Below are positions 35,127-45,393 of a stretch of DNA of 64,000 nucleotides, one piece after another. The notes below the pieces were generated by a model, which saw only the letters and a list, made by a program, of their open reading frames with translations, was not told the origin of the DNA and did no database searches. How positions within the stretch are numbered: position 1 is the first letter of the stretch; every line of letters starts with the position of its first letter. The position numbers and the translations under genes were made by a program. Location of the stretch: assembly GCF_011612585.1 (NCBI RefSeq), contig NZ_CP050133.1, positions 744,001 through 808,000 on the forward strand, in the 5' to 3' direction. The stretch comes from Streptococcus cristatus ATCC 51100. Lineage in GTDB: Bacteria; Bacillota; Bacilli; Lactobacillales; Streptococcaceae.

Positions 35127-37076
35127 ATGACAGAAGAAAAGCAACAAGACATACAAGCGCAAGAATATGACGCCAGTCAGATTCAGGTCTTGGAGGGCTT
35201 AGAAGCCGTTCGAATGCGCCCTGGTATGTATATCGGTTCGACCTCTAAGGAAGGTCTGCACCACTTAGTATGGGAAATTGTTGACAACTCGATTGATGAG
35301 GCGCTGGCTGGCTTTGCCACTCACATTCAAGTTTTTATTGAAAAAGATAATTCGATTACAGTTGTTGACGATGGTCGAGGCATTCCGGTTGATATTCAGG
35401 AGAAAACAGGCCGTCCGGCTGTGGAAACCGTCTTTACTGTCCTTCACGCAGGAGGAAAATTCGGCGGTGGTGGCTACAAGGTCTCAGGAGGTCTGCACGG
35501 TGTAGGCTCTTCCGTTGTAAATGCCCTATCCACTCAGCTGGATGTCCGTGTTTATAAAAACGGACAGATTCATTACCAAGAATACCGTCGTGGTCATGTA
35601 GTCGCGGACTTAGAAGTCATTGGCGAGACAGATCGTACAGGTACGACCGTTCACTTTGCACCGGATCCAGAGATTTTCACTGAAACAGTAGAATTTGACT
35701 TTGAGAAGCTTAATAAACGGGTGCAGGAATTAGCTTTCCTTAATCGTGGTCTCAGAATTTCCATCACAGATAAGCGAGATGGAATGGAGCAGGTCAAGGA
35801 TTACCACTATGAGGGTGGGATTGCCAGCTATGTCCAATACATCAATGAAAACAAGGATGTAATCTTTGAAACGCCGATTTATACTGACGGCGAAATGGAC
35901 GACATTACGGTTGAAGTCGCTATGCAGTACACGACTGGCTACCATGAAACAGTTATGAGCTTTGCCAATAATATCCATACCCACGAGGGTGGAACGCATG
36001 AGCAAGGTTTCCGGACAGCCCTGACACGGGTCATCAATGACTATGCCAAGAAAAACAAACTTCTCAAAGAAAATGAGGACAATCTGACTGGGGAAGATGT
36101 GCGTGAGGGACTGACAGCAGTCATCTCTGTCAAGCACCCCAACCCTCAGTTTGAAGGTCAGACCAAGACCAAGCTGGGCAATAGCGAAGTAGTCAAGATT
36201 ACTAATCGCCTCTTCAGTGAAGCCTTCTCTGATTTCCTTTTGGAAAATCCTGCGGTGGCTCGAAAAATCGTTGAAAAAGGAATTTTGGCTTCTAAGGCTA
36301 GAATTGCTGCCAAGCGAGCTCGGGAAGTAACCCGTAAGAAGTCTGGCTTGGAAATCTCTAATCTGCCAGGAAAATTGGCTGACTGTTCGTCCAACAACCC
36401 ACAGGAAACAGAACTCTTCATCGTGGAGGGGGACTCAGCAGGTGGTTCAGCTAAGTCTGGGCGTAACCGTGAATTTCAGGCTATTTTGCCGATTCGCGGT
36501 AAAATTCTCAACGTTGAAAAAGCCAGCATGGATAAGATTCTGGCTAATGAAGAAATCCGCAGTCTCTTTACTGCTATGGGAACTGGTTTTGGGGCTGACT
36601 TTGATGTCAGCAAGGCTCGCTATCATAAATTAGTCATCATGACCGATGCAGACGTGGACGGAGCTCACATTCGGACTTTGCTCCTAACTTTGATTTACCG
36701 CTACATGAAGCCGGTTCTGGAAGCAGGCTATGTCTACATCGCCCAACCACCCATCTACGGTGTCAAGGTCGGCAGCGAGGTAAAAGAATACATCCAGCCA
36801 GGTGCTAATCAAGAAGAAGAACTGCAAGCTGCTCTTGAGCGCTATAGTGAAGGTCGCTCTAAGCCGACGATTCAGCGCTACAAAGGTCTGGGAGAAATGG
36901 ATGACCATCAGTTGTGGGAAACGACTATGAACCCAGAACACCGTCTAATGGCGCGAGTTTCTGTCGATGACGCAGCAGAAGCTGATAAGATTTTTGATAT
37001 GCTGATGGGAGATCGTGTAGAGCCTCGTCGTGACTTTATCGAAAAAAATGCAGTATATAGCACACTTGATGTCTAA
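35127..37076 (+). CDS. gyrB: DNA gyrase subunit B
   Basis: 649-residue ATPase subunit of DNA gyrase, which introduces negative supercoils with GyrA. The GHKL ATPase domain has '[15 protein letters not shown]' and 'DDGRGIPVD', the '[15 protein letters not shown]' lid, then the transducer, and the TOPRIM domain with '[15 protein letters not shown]' and '[11 protein letters not shown]'. 'QRYKGLGEM' lies near the end. As usual in streptococci, gyrB is not next to dnaA or gyrA but lies before ezrA. GAAAAGGAAT precedes the ATG. Confidence 0.98.
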   Translation: MTEEKQQDIQAQEYDASQIQVLEGLEAVRMRPGMYIGSTSKEGLHHLVWEIVDNSIDEALAGFATHIQVFIEKDNSITVVDDGRGIPVDIQEKTGRPAVETVFTVLHAGGKFGGGGYKVSGGLHGVGSSVVNALSTQLDVRVYKNGQIHYQEYRRGHVVADLEVIGETDRTGTTVHFAPDPEIFTETVEFDFEKLNKRVQELAFLNRGLRISITDKRDGMEQVKDYHYEGGIASYVQYINENKDVIFETPIYTDGEMDDITVEVAMQYTTGYHETVMSFANNIHTHEGGTHEQGFRTALTRVINDYAKKNKLLKENEDNLTGEDVREGLTAVISVKHPNPQFEGQTKTKLGNSEVVKITNRLFSEAFSDFLLENPAVARKIVEKGILASKARIAAKRAREVTRKKSGLEISNLPGKLADCSSNNPQETELFIVEGDSAGGSAKSGRNREFQAILPIRGKILNVEKASMDKILANEEIRSLFTAMGTGFGADFDVSKARYHKLVIMTDADVDGAHIRTLLLTLIYRYMKPVLEAGYVYIAQPPIYGVKVGSEVKEYIQPGANQEEELQAALERYSEGRSKPTIQRYKGLGEMDDHQLWETTMNPEHRLMARVSVDDAAEADKIFDMLMGDRVEPRRDFIEKNAVYSTLDV

Positions 37077-37111
37077 AAAGTTAGAAAAAACAACCATTAC
37101 AAATGAATTTG

Positions 37112-37120
37112 TGATATAAT
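37112..37120 (+). promoter_or_regulatory. Extended -10 promoter of ezrA
   Basis: TGATATAAT, about 41 nt before the ezrA ATG; the leader holds GAAGGAG. Confidence 0.6.
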
Positions 37121-37161
37121 CAATATGTTTGCTTTTTAGTAAAAGAATGAAGGAGTTTTAT

Positions 37162-38886
37162 ATGTCTAATGGACTGATTATTCTCATTATTGTAGTAGCG
37201 GCACTATTAATTTTAGGCTATTTTACTGCTATCTATATGAGAAAACGAAATGAAGCGAAGCTTCGAAGTTTGGAGGAGAAAAAAGAGGAACTTTACAATC
37301 TTCCCGTGAATGATGAAGTGGAAGAAGTTAAAAATTTACATTTGATTGGGCAAAGTCAAGTGACTTTCCGTGAGTGGAATCAAAAATGGGTAGACCTCTC
37401 TTTAAATTCATTTGCTGATATTGAGAACAATCTCTTTGAGGCAGAGGGCTACAATAATTCTTTCCGTTTCCTCAAAGCTAAGCATGCGATCGAAAATATT
37501 GAAAGTCAAATTGATTTAATCAGTGAGGATATTCATGCAATTCGTCAAGCTTTAGAAGATCTGAAAAAACAAGAATCTAAAAATAGCGGACGAGTTTTAC
37601 ACGCCCTAGATCTGTTTGAAAATTTGCAGCATACTGTAGCTAGCAATCCTGATGCTTATGGTCAAGCACTTGCAGAAATTGAGAAGCAGATGGAAAATAT
37701 TGAGTCTGATTTCTCTCAATTTGTTACCCTCAATTCTTCTGGGGATCCTGTTGAAGCAGCGGAAATCTTGGACAAGACCGAAGATCGTATCCTAGCTTTG
37801 ACGCAGATTGTTGAAAAAGTTCCAGCAATTGTGGAAGATTTGACTAAGAAGTTGCCAGATCAATTAGAAGACTTGGAGTCAGGTCACCGTAAGTTATTGG
37901 AGACCAATTATCATTTCATCGAAACAGATTTGGAAGCACGTTTCCAACAACTTCATGCTAGTTTGAAGCGAAATGAAGAAAATCTTGCGGCTTTGGAATT
38001 GGATAATGCCTTGTATGAAAATGAGCAAGCTCAAGAGGAAATGGATGCTCTTTATGCCATCTTCACTCGAGAAATTGAAGCTCATAAGATGGTTGAAAAG
38101 TTAGTCAACTACCTTCCAAATTACTTGGCTCATACTAAAGAAAATAATCAACAGCTGCAAAATGAAATGGAACGCTTGTCACATTCATTCTTATTGTCAG
38201 AACCTGAGATTAGCCATGTTAGAGATTTAAAATCTGAACTATCTGCTCAAGAAGAAGTCGTTCTGACTGCTCTCGAAGATGCAGGTGAGATGAAGAAGCC
38301 ATTCTCACTTGTTAAGGAAGAGTTGGAATCCATTCAAGCTCGTTTGAGAGAAATCGAAGATGAACAAGTTGAACTTGGTGAGCAACTAGATAAGATTGAA
38401 AAAGACGATGCCAATGCTCGTCAAAAAGTTACGATTTATGCCAATAAATTGCATACAATCAAGCGTTTTATGGAAAAGCGCAATTTACCAGGTATTCCAG
38501 AGTCCTTCTTAACCATTTTCTTTGGTGCAAGTGACTATATCGAAGAGCTTGCAAGAGAGTTGGAGGCAACTCGTGTGAATATTGACTCTGTTAACCGGTG
38601 GTTGGAAATCTTGGCAAATGCCATGAATGATTTGGAAGAGGAGACTTATCGAATTGTTCAAAATTCCACATTGACAGAGCAGTTGTTGCAGTATTCTAAC
38701 CGTTATCGTTCGTTTGATGACAATGTGCAGGCAGCCTTCAATGAATCCCTTCATGCTTTTGAAGTTGAATTTGATTATGCAAAATCTTTGGAAATCATTT
38801 CAAAAGCCTTGGATGTTGTTGAGCCTGGGGTTTCAGCTCGTTTCATCAACTCATATGAAAAAACACGCGAAAATATTCGCTTCTAA
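37162..38886 (+). CDS. ezrA: Septation ring formation regulator EzrA
   Basis: 574-residue division protein with a single N-terminal membrane segment (about 3-23) and a long cytoplasmic spectrin-like coiled coil. It binds FtsZ, helps position the Z ring and links it to wall synthesis in streptococci. I set the start at 37162, where GAAGGAG lies 6 nt upstream, rather than the TTG 11 codons earlier. Position after gyrB matches pneumococcus. Confidence 0.95.
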   Translation: MSNGLIILIIVVAALLILGYFTAIYMRKRNEAKLRSLEEKKEELYNLPVNDEVEEVKNLHLIGQSQVTFREWNQKWVDLSLNSFADIENNLFEAEGYNNSFRFLKAKHAIENIESQIDLISEDIHAIRQALEDLKKQESKNSGRVLHALDLFENLQHTVASNPDAYGQALAEIEKQMENIESDFSQFVTLNSSGDPVEAAEILDKTEDRILALTQIVEKVPAIVEDLTKKLPDQLEDLESGHRKLLETNYHFIETDLEARFQQLHASLKRNEENLAALELDNALYENEQAQEEMDALYAIFTREIEAHKMVEKLVNYLPNYLAHTKENNQQLQNEMERLSHSFLLSEPEISHVRDLKSELSAQEEVVLTALEDAGEMKKPFSLVKEELESIQARLREIEDEQVELGEQLDKIEKDDANARQKVTIYANKLHTIKRFMEKRNLPGIPESFLTIFFGASDYIEELARELEATRVNIDSVNRWLEILANAMNDLEEETYRIVQNSTLTEQLLQYSNRYRSFDDNVQAAFNESLHAFEVEFDYAKSLEIISKALDVVEPGVSARFINSYEKTRENIRF

Positions 38887-38887
38887 G

Positions 38888-38912
38888 AAAGTTCCTTCGG
38901 GAACTTTTTTTC
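38888..38912 (+). terminator. Terminator after ezrA
   Basis: AAAGTTCC-ttcg-GGAACTTT with a UUCG-type tetraloop and a T-run. Confidence 0.85.
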
Positions 38913-38986
38913 TTTGCAATCTAGCTTGTCTTGTCACTGAAAATCCTGTATAATACAACAAATTACAGAAAATATGAGGTGAACAG

Positions 38987-39658
38987 ATGAGTCAGATCAA
39001 AGGCTTATTGGTGATGGATGTAGATAGCACGCTTATTATGGAAGAGGGCATTGATTTGCTGGGCGAGGAAGCTGGAGTTGGGAAGCAAGTGGCTGCTATC
39101 ACTGAGCGAGCTATGCGCGGGGAATTGGATTTCGAGGCAGCTTTGCGGGAGAGAGTTTCCCTTTTGGCGGGGCTTCCAGAAACTATCTTTTCTCAGATAG
39201 CTGACAAGATTCATTTCACGCCTGGTGCTAAAAAATTAGTAGATGAGCTACATGCGCGTGGTTACAAGATTGGTTTGGTTTCGGGTGGTTTTCATGAAAC
39301 GGTGGATAGACTGGCTGAAGAGCTAGGAATTGACTATGTAAAGGCCAATCGCTTAGAAATCAAGAATGGCTTGCTTACAGGTCATGTGTTGGGAGACATT
39401 GTTAGCAAAGATACTAAAGTTCAGATGCTGAAAGAATGGGCTCAAGAAAACAATTTGGGATTAAATCAAACCATTGCTATGGGGGATGGCGCCAATGATT
39501 TGCCTATGATTCAAACGGCAGGTATTGGAATTGCTTTTAATGCCAAGCCAATTGTAAGAGAGCAAGCGCCCTATCAAATCAATGTTTATGATCTCTATCA
39601 AGTAATGGATATTTTGGATGGGAAGGAAAAACAGGAGGCGCGATGCATATCTTGTTAG
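38987..39658 (+). CDS. serB: Phosphoserine phosphatase
   Basis: 223-residue HAD-IB phosphatase, last step of serine biosynthesis. Motif I 'MDVDSTLIMEEGIDLL' is at the start, motif II 'GLVSGGF', motif III the Lys in 'DTKVQML' and motif IV 'AMGDGANDLPMI'. It lacks the N-terminal ACT domain of E. coli SerB, as usual in streptococci. A TATAAT box at 38950-38955 and GAGGTGAA precede it. Its last 16 nt overlap the glycerate kinase gene. The C-terminal 'KQEARCISC' is probably a by-product of the overlap. Confidence 0.92.
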   Translation: MSQIKGLLVMDVDSTLIMEEGIDLLGEEAGVGKQVAAITERAMRGELDFEAALRERVSLLAGLPETIFSQIADKIHFTPGAKKLVDELHARGYKIGLVSGGFHETVDRLAEELGIDYVKANRLEIKNGLLTGHVLGDIVSKDTKVQMLKEWAQENNLGLNQTIAMGDGANDLPMIQTAGIGIAFNAKPIVREQAPYQINVYDLYQVMDILDGKEKQEARCISC

Positions 39659-40776
39659 CACCAGATTCTTTTAAGGAAAGTTTGTCTGCTGTTCAGGTAG
39701 CAGAAGCCTTGAAAGAAGGTTTTTCCCAAGCCTTGCCAGAGGCGACTTTTGACTTACTGCCTATTGGAGATGGCGGCGAAGGGACTGTGGCTGCCTTGAT
39801 TTCGGCTATGAAGCTAAAAGAGTTTCGTCACTGGGTGACTGGGCCTTTCGGCCAGCCAGTCGAAATGAAATATGCAAGACAAGACCAGCTCGCTCTCTTT
39901 GAAATGGCAGATTTAGTGGGACTGGCTTTAATTCCTAAAGAAAAACGTGATCCCTTAGGCTTGGAAACGAGAGGTCTGGGAGAGCTGATTCTTCATTTAG
40001 CTGAAAATGGAGTCAGGAAGATTCTGGTCGGTGTTGGAGGATCGGCAACGAACGATGGAGGTATCGGTATGGCAGCTGGTCTGGGCTATGAATTTTTTGA
40101 TGAAAGCAATCATCAACTGCGGCCTGTCGGCTCTTCTCTAGGGAGAGTTGTCCGAATTTCTGCGGACCGTGTTCCAACTTGCTTGGATGATATAGAAATT
40201 GAGATTTTGACAGATGTTTCCAATCCTTTATGTGGTCAGCAGGGAGCGACGCAGGTCTTTGGACGACAGAAAGGACTGTCTGAATGGCTTCTTTCATCTG
40301 TGGATCAGGAAATGAGGAACTTCTATGAGCTGGCCAATCCACAGATTTTTACCCAAGCTGGTGCTGGTGCAGGAGGAGGCATGGCAGCAGGGCTGGTCAC
40401 ATTTGCTAAGGGGAAAGTCGTGTCAGGAATTGACACCTGTCTGGATTTGCTGGATTTTGACCGCAGGGTTAAAGAAGCGGATTTAGTTGTTGTTGGTGAG
40501 GGGCGCATGGATCAGCAGTCTTTGGCAGGAAAGGCTCCAGTTGGAATAGCAAGGCGGACGCCAAAAGAGATTCCTGTTCTTGCGATTTGTGGCAGTTTGG
40601 CTGATGATTTGCCTCCATTTCCTTCGGAGAATATCCATGCAGCTTTTCCCATTATCTCGCAAGTGGCAGATTTGGACGTAACCTTAGCTCAAGCGAGGGA
40701 AAATCTGGTTCGTACAGCTCGCAATATTGGCAACCTATTAGCCATCAAAAAAAGAGAGTGGGACAGAAATCGGTAA
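39643..40776 (+). CDS. glxK: Glycerate kinase (GlxK/GarK type)
   Basis: 377-residue kinase that phosphorylates glycerate to 2-phosphoglycerate, feeding enolase, whose gene lies 1.1 kb downstream. The N-terminal 'LLAPDSFKESLSA' and 'PIGDGGEGT' blocks are the family signature; 'GVGGSATNDGGIGMAAGL' (about 128-145) is the glycine-rich loop. It is translationally coupled to serB. The last six residues (EWDRNR) and the stop codon come from the 175-bp repeat element, so the native C-terminus has been replaced. Confidence 0.93.
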   Translation: MHILLAPDSFKESLSAVQVAEALKEGFSQALPEATFDLLPIGDGGEGTVAALISAMKLKEFRHWVTGPFGQPVEMKYARQDQLALFEMADLVGLALIPKEKRDPLGLETRGLGELILHLAENGVRKILVGVGGSATNDGGIGMAAGLGYEFFDESNHQLRPVGSSLGRVVRISADRVPTCLDDIEIEILTDVSNPLCGQQGATQVFGRQKGLSEWLLSSVDQEMRNFYELANPQIFTQAGAGAGGGMAAGLVTFAKGKVVSGIDTCLDLLDFDRRVKEADLVVVGEGRMDQQSLAGKAPVGIARRTPKEIPVLAICGSLADDLPPFPSENIHAAFPIISQVADLDVTLAQARENLVRTARNIGNLLAIKKREWDRNR

Positions 40777-40928
40777 TTCGTTAGAATTCGATTTCGTCGT
40801 CCCACCTCCGCACAGTTGAGCAGGGCTGTAAAAGCTGATGAAATCAGCGTAGTAGAGCCAGCTCAACCACTGCGTCTTGCTCGACAATCCAAAGACAATT
40901 AAGAGGCTAGGACTTTTGTCCCAGCCTC
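40754..40928 (-). repeat. 175-bp structured repeat element, copy 2 (inverted)
   Basis: Inverted relative to copies 1 and 3. It begins inside the 3' end of glxK and ends inside the 3' end of the minus-strand NTF2-like gene. In this copy the internal arm reads TTGAGC/GCTCAA (40816-40821 with 40861-40866), against TTGAGT/ACTCAA in copies 1 and 3, a change of T-A to C-G that keeps pairing. Confidence 0.85.
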
Positions 40929-41258
40929 TTTTTTCAGTAAATATTCGACTTCTTTGACGATTAATCCGTTTGCAAATTCAAATAGATCGCAGGAAAGGTC
41001 TCCGTGATCATTGACCAAAACTGTTAGAATCCGATTTTGCTCGGAATTGCTGTGATAGTATTGGCAACTAAACTGGGCGAAACTGTCCTGATAGGCCTCC
41101 TGTATCCTGTGGAGGTAGGCTTCTTTTCCTTGAATGATTTCTGAGGATTCTCCATGCAGCTCCCAGACGACATGCTCGTCTAAAAAAGTTTGATAAATGT
41201 CCCAATTACGCTGATTTTCCGCCTCGAAAAAGGTAAATAATTTCTCTAAATTTGTCAT
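40899..41258 (-). CDS. NTF2/SnoaL-like small protein
   Basis: 119-residue protein with an NTF2-like (SnoaL) cone fold pattern: 'EKLFTFFEAENQRNWDIYQTFLDEHVVWELHG' at the start followed by strands around 'CDLFEFANGLIVKEVEYLL'. Members bind or transform small hydrophobic ligands; function here unknown. ATG overlaps the stop of the DUF1694 gene as ATGA, so the two form an operon. The last residues (EAGTKVLAS) and the stop are encoded by the repeat element. Confidence 0.75.
   Translation of the reverse strand: MTNLEKLFTFFEAENQRNWDIYQTFLDEHVVWELHGESSEIIQGKEAYLHRIQEAYQDSFAQFSCQYYHSNSEQNRILTVLVNDHGDLSCDLFEFANGLIVKEVEYLLKKEAGTKVLAS
40901..40934 (+). terminator. Terminator formed by the end of repeat copy 2
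   Basis: AAGAGGCTAGGAC pairs with GTCCCAGCCTCTT around TTTT, with one G-U pair, and is followed by a T-run extending past the element. It would stop the serB-glxK transcript. Confidence 0.75.
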
Positions 41259-41713
41259 TTATGAAACATTTTTTTCCAAAGGGAGGTCTTCTTGAGGGGA
41301 GATGGTTTACTATCTGCTGGGTGGAGGACATCGGCAAATTGCTTGCTCAAGTCCTTTTCTTCCACAGTCACAGGACGATCACTATGGATCACCAACCCGA
41401 AAGGAGAGGATTGGCAAAAAGCAGAGACGATGGTGGCCTCGCAGCCTAAGTCTTTGGCGGTTTTTAGGTAGAAAACCTGCTGGCTGGATATGACTTCAGG
41501 CGATATTTTGACTGTGACGGGCTGGTAGCTTTCAGTGATCTTCTCAACTATTTCTTTAAAATGCTGCTTTAGAAGAGTAGAATTGGCATCAGAAATAGAG
41601 CAGTAGCCAATCACCCGCTCTTCAAAAGTTTCCAGAAATTTGCGTTGTTCATCAGGATTGAGCTTAGCATTTCCCTGAGATTTTTCCATGATAATGTTAT
41701 TTAGATCTGTCAT
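41255..41713 (-). CDS. DUF1694 family protein (YueI-like)
   Basis: 152-residue cytoplasmic protein of the DUF1694 family, function unknown. Family blocks 'FLETFEERVIGYCSISDANS' (about 26-46) and 'CEATIVSAFCQSSPFGLVIHSDRPV' are visible. It is the first gene of a two-gene minus-strand operon. The ATG follows an extended -10 box by 6 nt without a ribosome site, another predicted leaderless start. Confidence 0.82.
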   Translation of the reverse strand: MTDLNNIIMEKSQGNAKLNPDEQRKFLETFEERVIGYCSISDANSTLLKQHFKEIVEKITESYQPVTVKISPEVISSQQVFYLKTAKDLGCEATIVSAFCQSSPFGLVIHSDRPVTVEEKDLSKQFADVLHPADSKPSPLKKTSLWKKMFHK

Positions 41714-41719
41714 GTTTCT

Positions 41720-41728
41720 AGTATATCA
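41720..41728 (-). promoter_or_regulatory. Extended -10 promoter of the DUF1694 operon
   Basis: Minus strand TGATATACT followed by AGAAAC and the ATG. Confidence 0.6.
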
Positions 41729-41774
41729 TAAATAAAGGATTTCTGATTTTCAAACTGTTAAGAAAAAGATAGGA

Positions 41775-41788
41775 TGTAACCGATTGCA
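41775..41788 (+). promoter_or_regulatory. cre-like site upstream of eno
   Basis: TGTAACCGATTGCA matches the cre consensus TGWAANCGNTNWCA at all but one defined position. It lies about 110 bp before the eno ATG; a second partial palindrome, AAAGCGCTTTT, follows near 41839. Confidence 0.4.
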
Positions 41789-41879
41789 TTTCAAAAATTG
41801 TGATTTTTCACGCAAAGGCACTGTTTTTCCTTGAAAAAAAAGCGCTTTTGAGGTATCATAGACTAGTAAATAATTTTAA

Positions 41880-43202
<1,323 letters not shown>

Positions 43203-43223
43203 TTCCTTCTAATGGAATGAAGC

Positions 43224-43254
43224 AAATCCCTTGAGGCCAACTCAAGGGATTTTT
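43224..43254 (+). terminator. Terminator after eno
   Basis: AAATCCCTTGAG-gccaa-CTCAAGGGATTT, a perfect 12-bp stem followed by T residues. Confidence 0.85.
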
Positions 43255-43278
43255 AATAAATAAGGGGAGACTTTTGGG

Positions 43279-43863
43279 ATGCTTTATTTTACTCTGTATA
43301 TCCTAAGCAGAGAGTGGCCAGCTCTTACTGTTTTATTTATAGGCCTCTTTTTGGCTTATAAACGCAAATCAAGCTCTCTGGCGCTTTTGGCAGTTCTATT
43401 ATTTCTTATAATCACCAGTATATTCTGGTATCCTCAGTTCAGCCCATGGTTTGCTTTTCCCTTTTTGTTTCTTGTTTCCTATTTATTTGTAAAAAGATAT
43501 AGGTGGGTTCTTTATCCCGTTCTTGCTCTAGGAGCCTTGTTAGTGGCATTTTCCCCTATTCTTGGATATCTTTTCACGGTTTATGTTCCAGTGACTCAGT
43601 ATGCCTATCTTGAGGAAAAAGGGCAGACAGTTGTGGTTAGGGAAGATTACTATGGAGCATTTTTTAGTGAAAGCGATATAGAAATCACGACCTATGTAAA
43701 TGGTCAACTCCCTCTTGCCAATAAGCTAGTTTATGAAAAGGTTGACTTACATGATTTTAATAAGAATAAAGATGTCGATAAGGATATTTTTCTTGCTCAA
43801 CCATTGACAAGAGAACGACTGGAAGAATTAGATGATTTTATGAATCGGAAATGGGCTAAATAA
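43279..43863 (+). CDS. Membrane protein with C-terminal soluble domain, unknown
   Basis: 194-residue protein with about four to five hydrophobic segments in the first 115 residues and a soluble, charged C-terminal domain (about 118-194) predicted to lie on one side of the membrane. 'AAGGGGAGAC' precedes the ATG. I do not recognise the family. It stands alone between the eno terminator and a bidirectional terminator. Confidence 0.68.
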   Translation: MLYFTLYILSREWPALTVLFIGLFLAYKRKSSSLALLAVLLFLIITSIFWYPQFSPWFAFPFLFLVSYLFVKRYRWVLYPVLALGALLVAFSPILGYLFTVYVPVTQYAYLEEKGQTVVVREDYYGAFFSESDIEITTYVNGQLPLANKLVYEKVDLHDFNKNKDVDKDIFLAQPLTRERLEELDDFMNRKWAK

Positions 43864-43876
43864 GGTCTAATCAAAT

Positions 43877-43911
43877 AAAAAAGCTATTGGAATTTTATCC
43901 AACAGCTTTTT
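43877..43911. terminator. Bidirectional terminator
   Basis: AAAAAAGCT-a-TTGGA and TCCAA-c-AGCTTTTTT form an interrupted stem between the membrane protein and the minus-strand 61-residue gene. Confidence 0.75.
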
Positions 43912-43922
43912 TAAATAATATT

Positions 43923-44108
43923 TTAGAAAATAGATTTAACTTTGTTGATGACGTCGTTGAGCCCTTTTGAATTTGCTACTAAATCTTTTGCCTTATCTAA
44001 GTATTCGCCTAGCTCATCTTTGTGGTCTTCGACAAACTTCTTAGCTGCATCAAAATCTTTCTTTTCGATCAATTCTTTGACTTGGTTAAACAATTCTACT
44101 GGATTCAT
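43923..44108 (-). CDS. Small helical protein, 61 residues, unknown
   Basis: 61-residue charged protein predicted to be fully helical ('NPVELFNQVKELIEKKDFDAA' start; amphipathic repeats of Lys/Glu/Asp). A strong AAAGGAG lies upstream of the ATG and a terminator after it. No membrane segment or signal peptide. It could be a stress-associated or regulatory small protein; I do not recognise the family. Only 31 nt separate it from the upstream lactonase gene, so it may share that transcript. Confidence 0.65.
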   Translation of the reverse strand: MNPVELFNQVKELIEKKDFDAAKKFVEDHKDELGEYLDKAKDLVANSKGLNDVINKVKSIF

Positions 44109-44139
44109 TTTGAATGCTCCTTTGATAATTTTCTTTTGA

Positions 44140-45156
44140 TTATTGGAAGGTCACGCAGACAGCTTCTGGCACATAGAAATCATGAGAAATTTCTGTTAAT
44201 CGGCCTGTTTCAGAATCGCGTTTGAAGACAGTTGCATTGTCCGAATCTTGGTGGGCAGCGATAAGGTAGTTTTGGTCAGGTGTAATATTGAAATCGCGCG
44301 GATTTTTACCCTTTGTTGGCGTGATTTCAACGAGCTGTAGACTTCCATCAGCTAGAATTTGATAAACAGCTATTGAGTCATGACCGCGGTTAGAGCCATA
44401 GAGGAATTTCCCATCAGCAGAGAGACGGATGGCTGCAGTGCCGTTAAAATCTTCAAATCCTGCTGGGAGAGTTGAGATGGTCTGTAGGTGTTCAAACTGA
44501 CCAACACCATCATAAATCAATACTTCGATAGTAGAGTTTAGTTCGCAGATAAGGTAAGCAATTTTATAGTGGTTATGAAAGACAATGTGGCGTGCCCCGG
44601 CCCCAGCCCCAGCAGCACATGTGTAGGTGGCCAATTTGTTCAGTTGTCCGTCTTCCGTCACATCGTAGGTAGTGACTTGATCTGTTCCGAGGTCACAAGT
44701 AATCAGATATTGATCGGGAGTCAAGTCAGCATAGTGGACATGGGCAGAGGCTTGATTGGCGTGAGGTCCTTGCCCGACATGGGTGTCTGAATCAGCCAGT
44801 TTTAGACTGCCATCTTCTTGCTGCTTGTAGACCAGCACTTGTCCCTTGTGGTAGTTGGCCCCGTAGACAAGTCCTCTTTCTTTATCTACAGCAACATAGC
44901 AAAGCGGCGCGCCCTCTTCAACCACATGATTGAGAAGCTGTCTCTTTTGGTCATAGGCTGCAATCCCCCCTTGTCCGTCTTTGGCACCAACGGTGTATAG
45001 ATGACCAGCTTGGTCAAAGGCTAGATAAGTGGGACTTGGCTCTTCGGCTACTAATTCTAAGTTTGAGAGTTGTCCTTTTTCAGTGTCAAAATCTGCCTTA
45101 TAAATCCCTTGGGAATCTCGTCGGGTGTATGTTCCAAAATAAACTGTTTGAGTCAT
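44140..45156 (-). CDS. Lactonase-family beta-propeller protein (6-phosphogluconolactonase-like)
   Basis: 338-residue seven-bladed propeller of the YbhE/Pgl family (lactonase). The start 'VYFGTYTRRDSQGIY' and repeated blade motifs such as 'PRDFNITPDQNYLIAAHQDS' are typical. It may hydrolyse 6-phosphogluconolactone in the oxidative pentose pathway. GAGGTGG precedes the ATG, with an extended -10 about 30 bp upstream. Confidence 0.87.
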   Translation of the reverse strand: MTQTVYFGTYTRRDSQGIYKADFDTEKGQLSNLELVAEEPSPTYLAFDQAGHLYTVGAKDGQGGIAAYDQKRQLLNHVVEEGAPLCYVAVDKERGLVYGANYHKGQVLVYKQQEDGSLKLADSDTHVGQGPHANQASAHVHYADLTPDQYLITCDLGTDQVTTYDVTEDGQLNKLATYTCAAGAGAGARHIVFHNHYKIAYLICELNSTIEVLIYDGVGQFEHLQTISTLPAGFEDFNGTAAIRLSADGKFLYGSNRGHDSIAVYQILADGSLQLVEITPTKGKNPRDFNITPDQNYLIAAHQDSDNATVFKRDSETGRLTEISHDFYVPEAVCVTFQ

Positions 45157-45185
45157 GTTTCCACCTCATTTTTTTAAATCAATCT

Positions 45186-45194
45186 ATTATACCA
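45186..45194 (-). promoter_or_regulatory. Extended -10 promoter of the lactonase gene
   Basis: Minus strand TGGTATAAT, about 30 nt before the ATG, leaving room for a normal ribosome site. Confidence 0.6.
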
Positions 45195-45311
45195 TAAAAC
45201 GACTTAAGAAGCTGTTTGGATAGGAAAAGTCCTGTATCTAGAGGAGAATCCCAAATTTTATCAAAAAATAGATAAAAAATAGATGGCGGGTAGGAAGGGG
45301 ATAGACCACTT

Positions 45312-45320
45312 TGATAGAAT
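45312..45320 (+). promoter_or_regulatory. Extended -10 promoter of the lipoprotein-MacAB operon
   Basis: TGATAGAAT about 74 nt before the lipoprotein ATG. The leader contains a small CAGGAA/TTCCTG hairpin (45348-45368). Confidence 0.45.
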
Positions 45321-45393
45321 GGAATTGTTCAAAAAAACAAATACGATCAGGAAAGCTCAAAATTCCTGTTTTCTAAAACAAAGGAGAAATCAA

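Noticed and set aside
37125..37139. Leaderless 4-codon frame (MFAF) after the ezrA -10 box
   Set aside because: Too short and probably chance; ezrA has its own ribosome site downstream.
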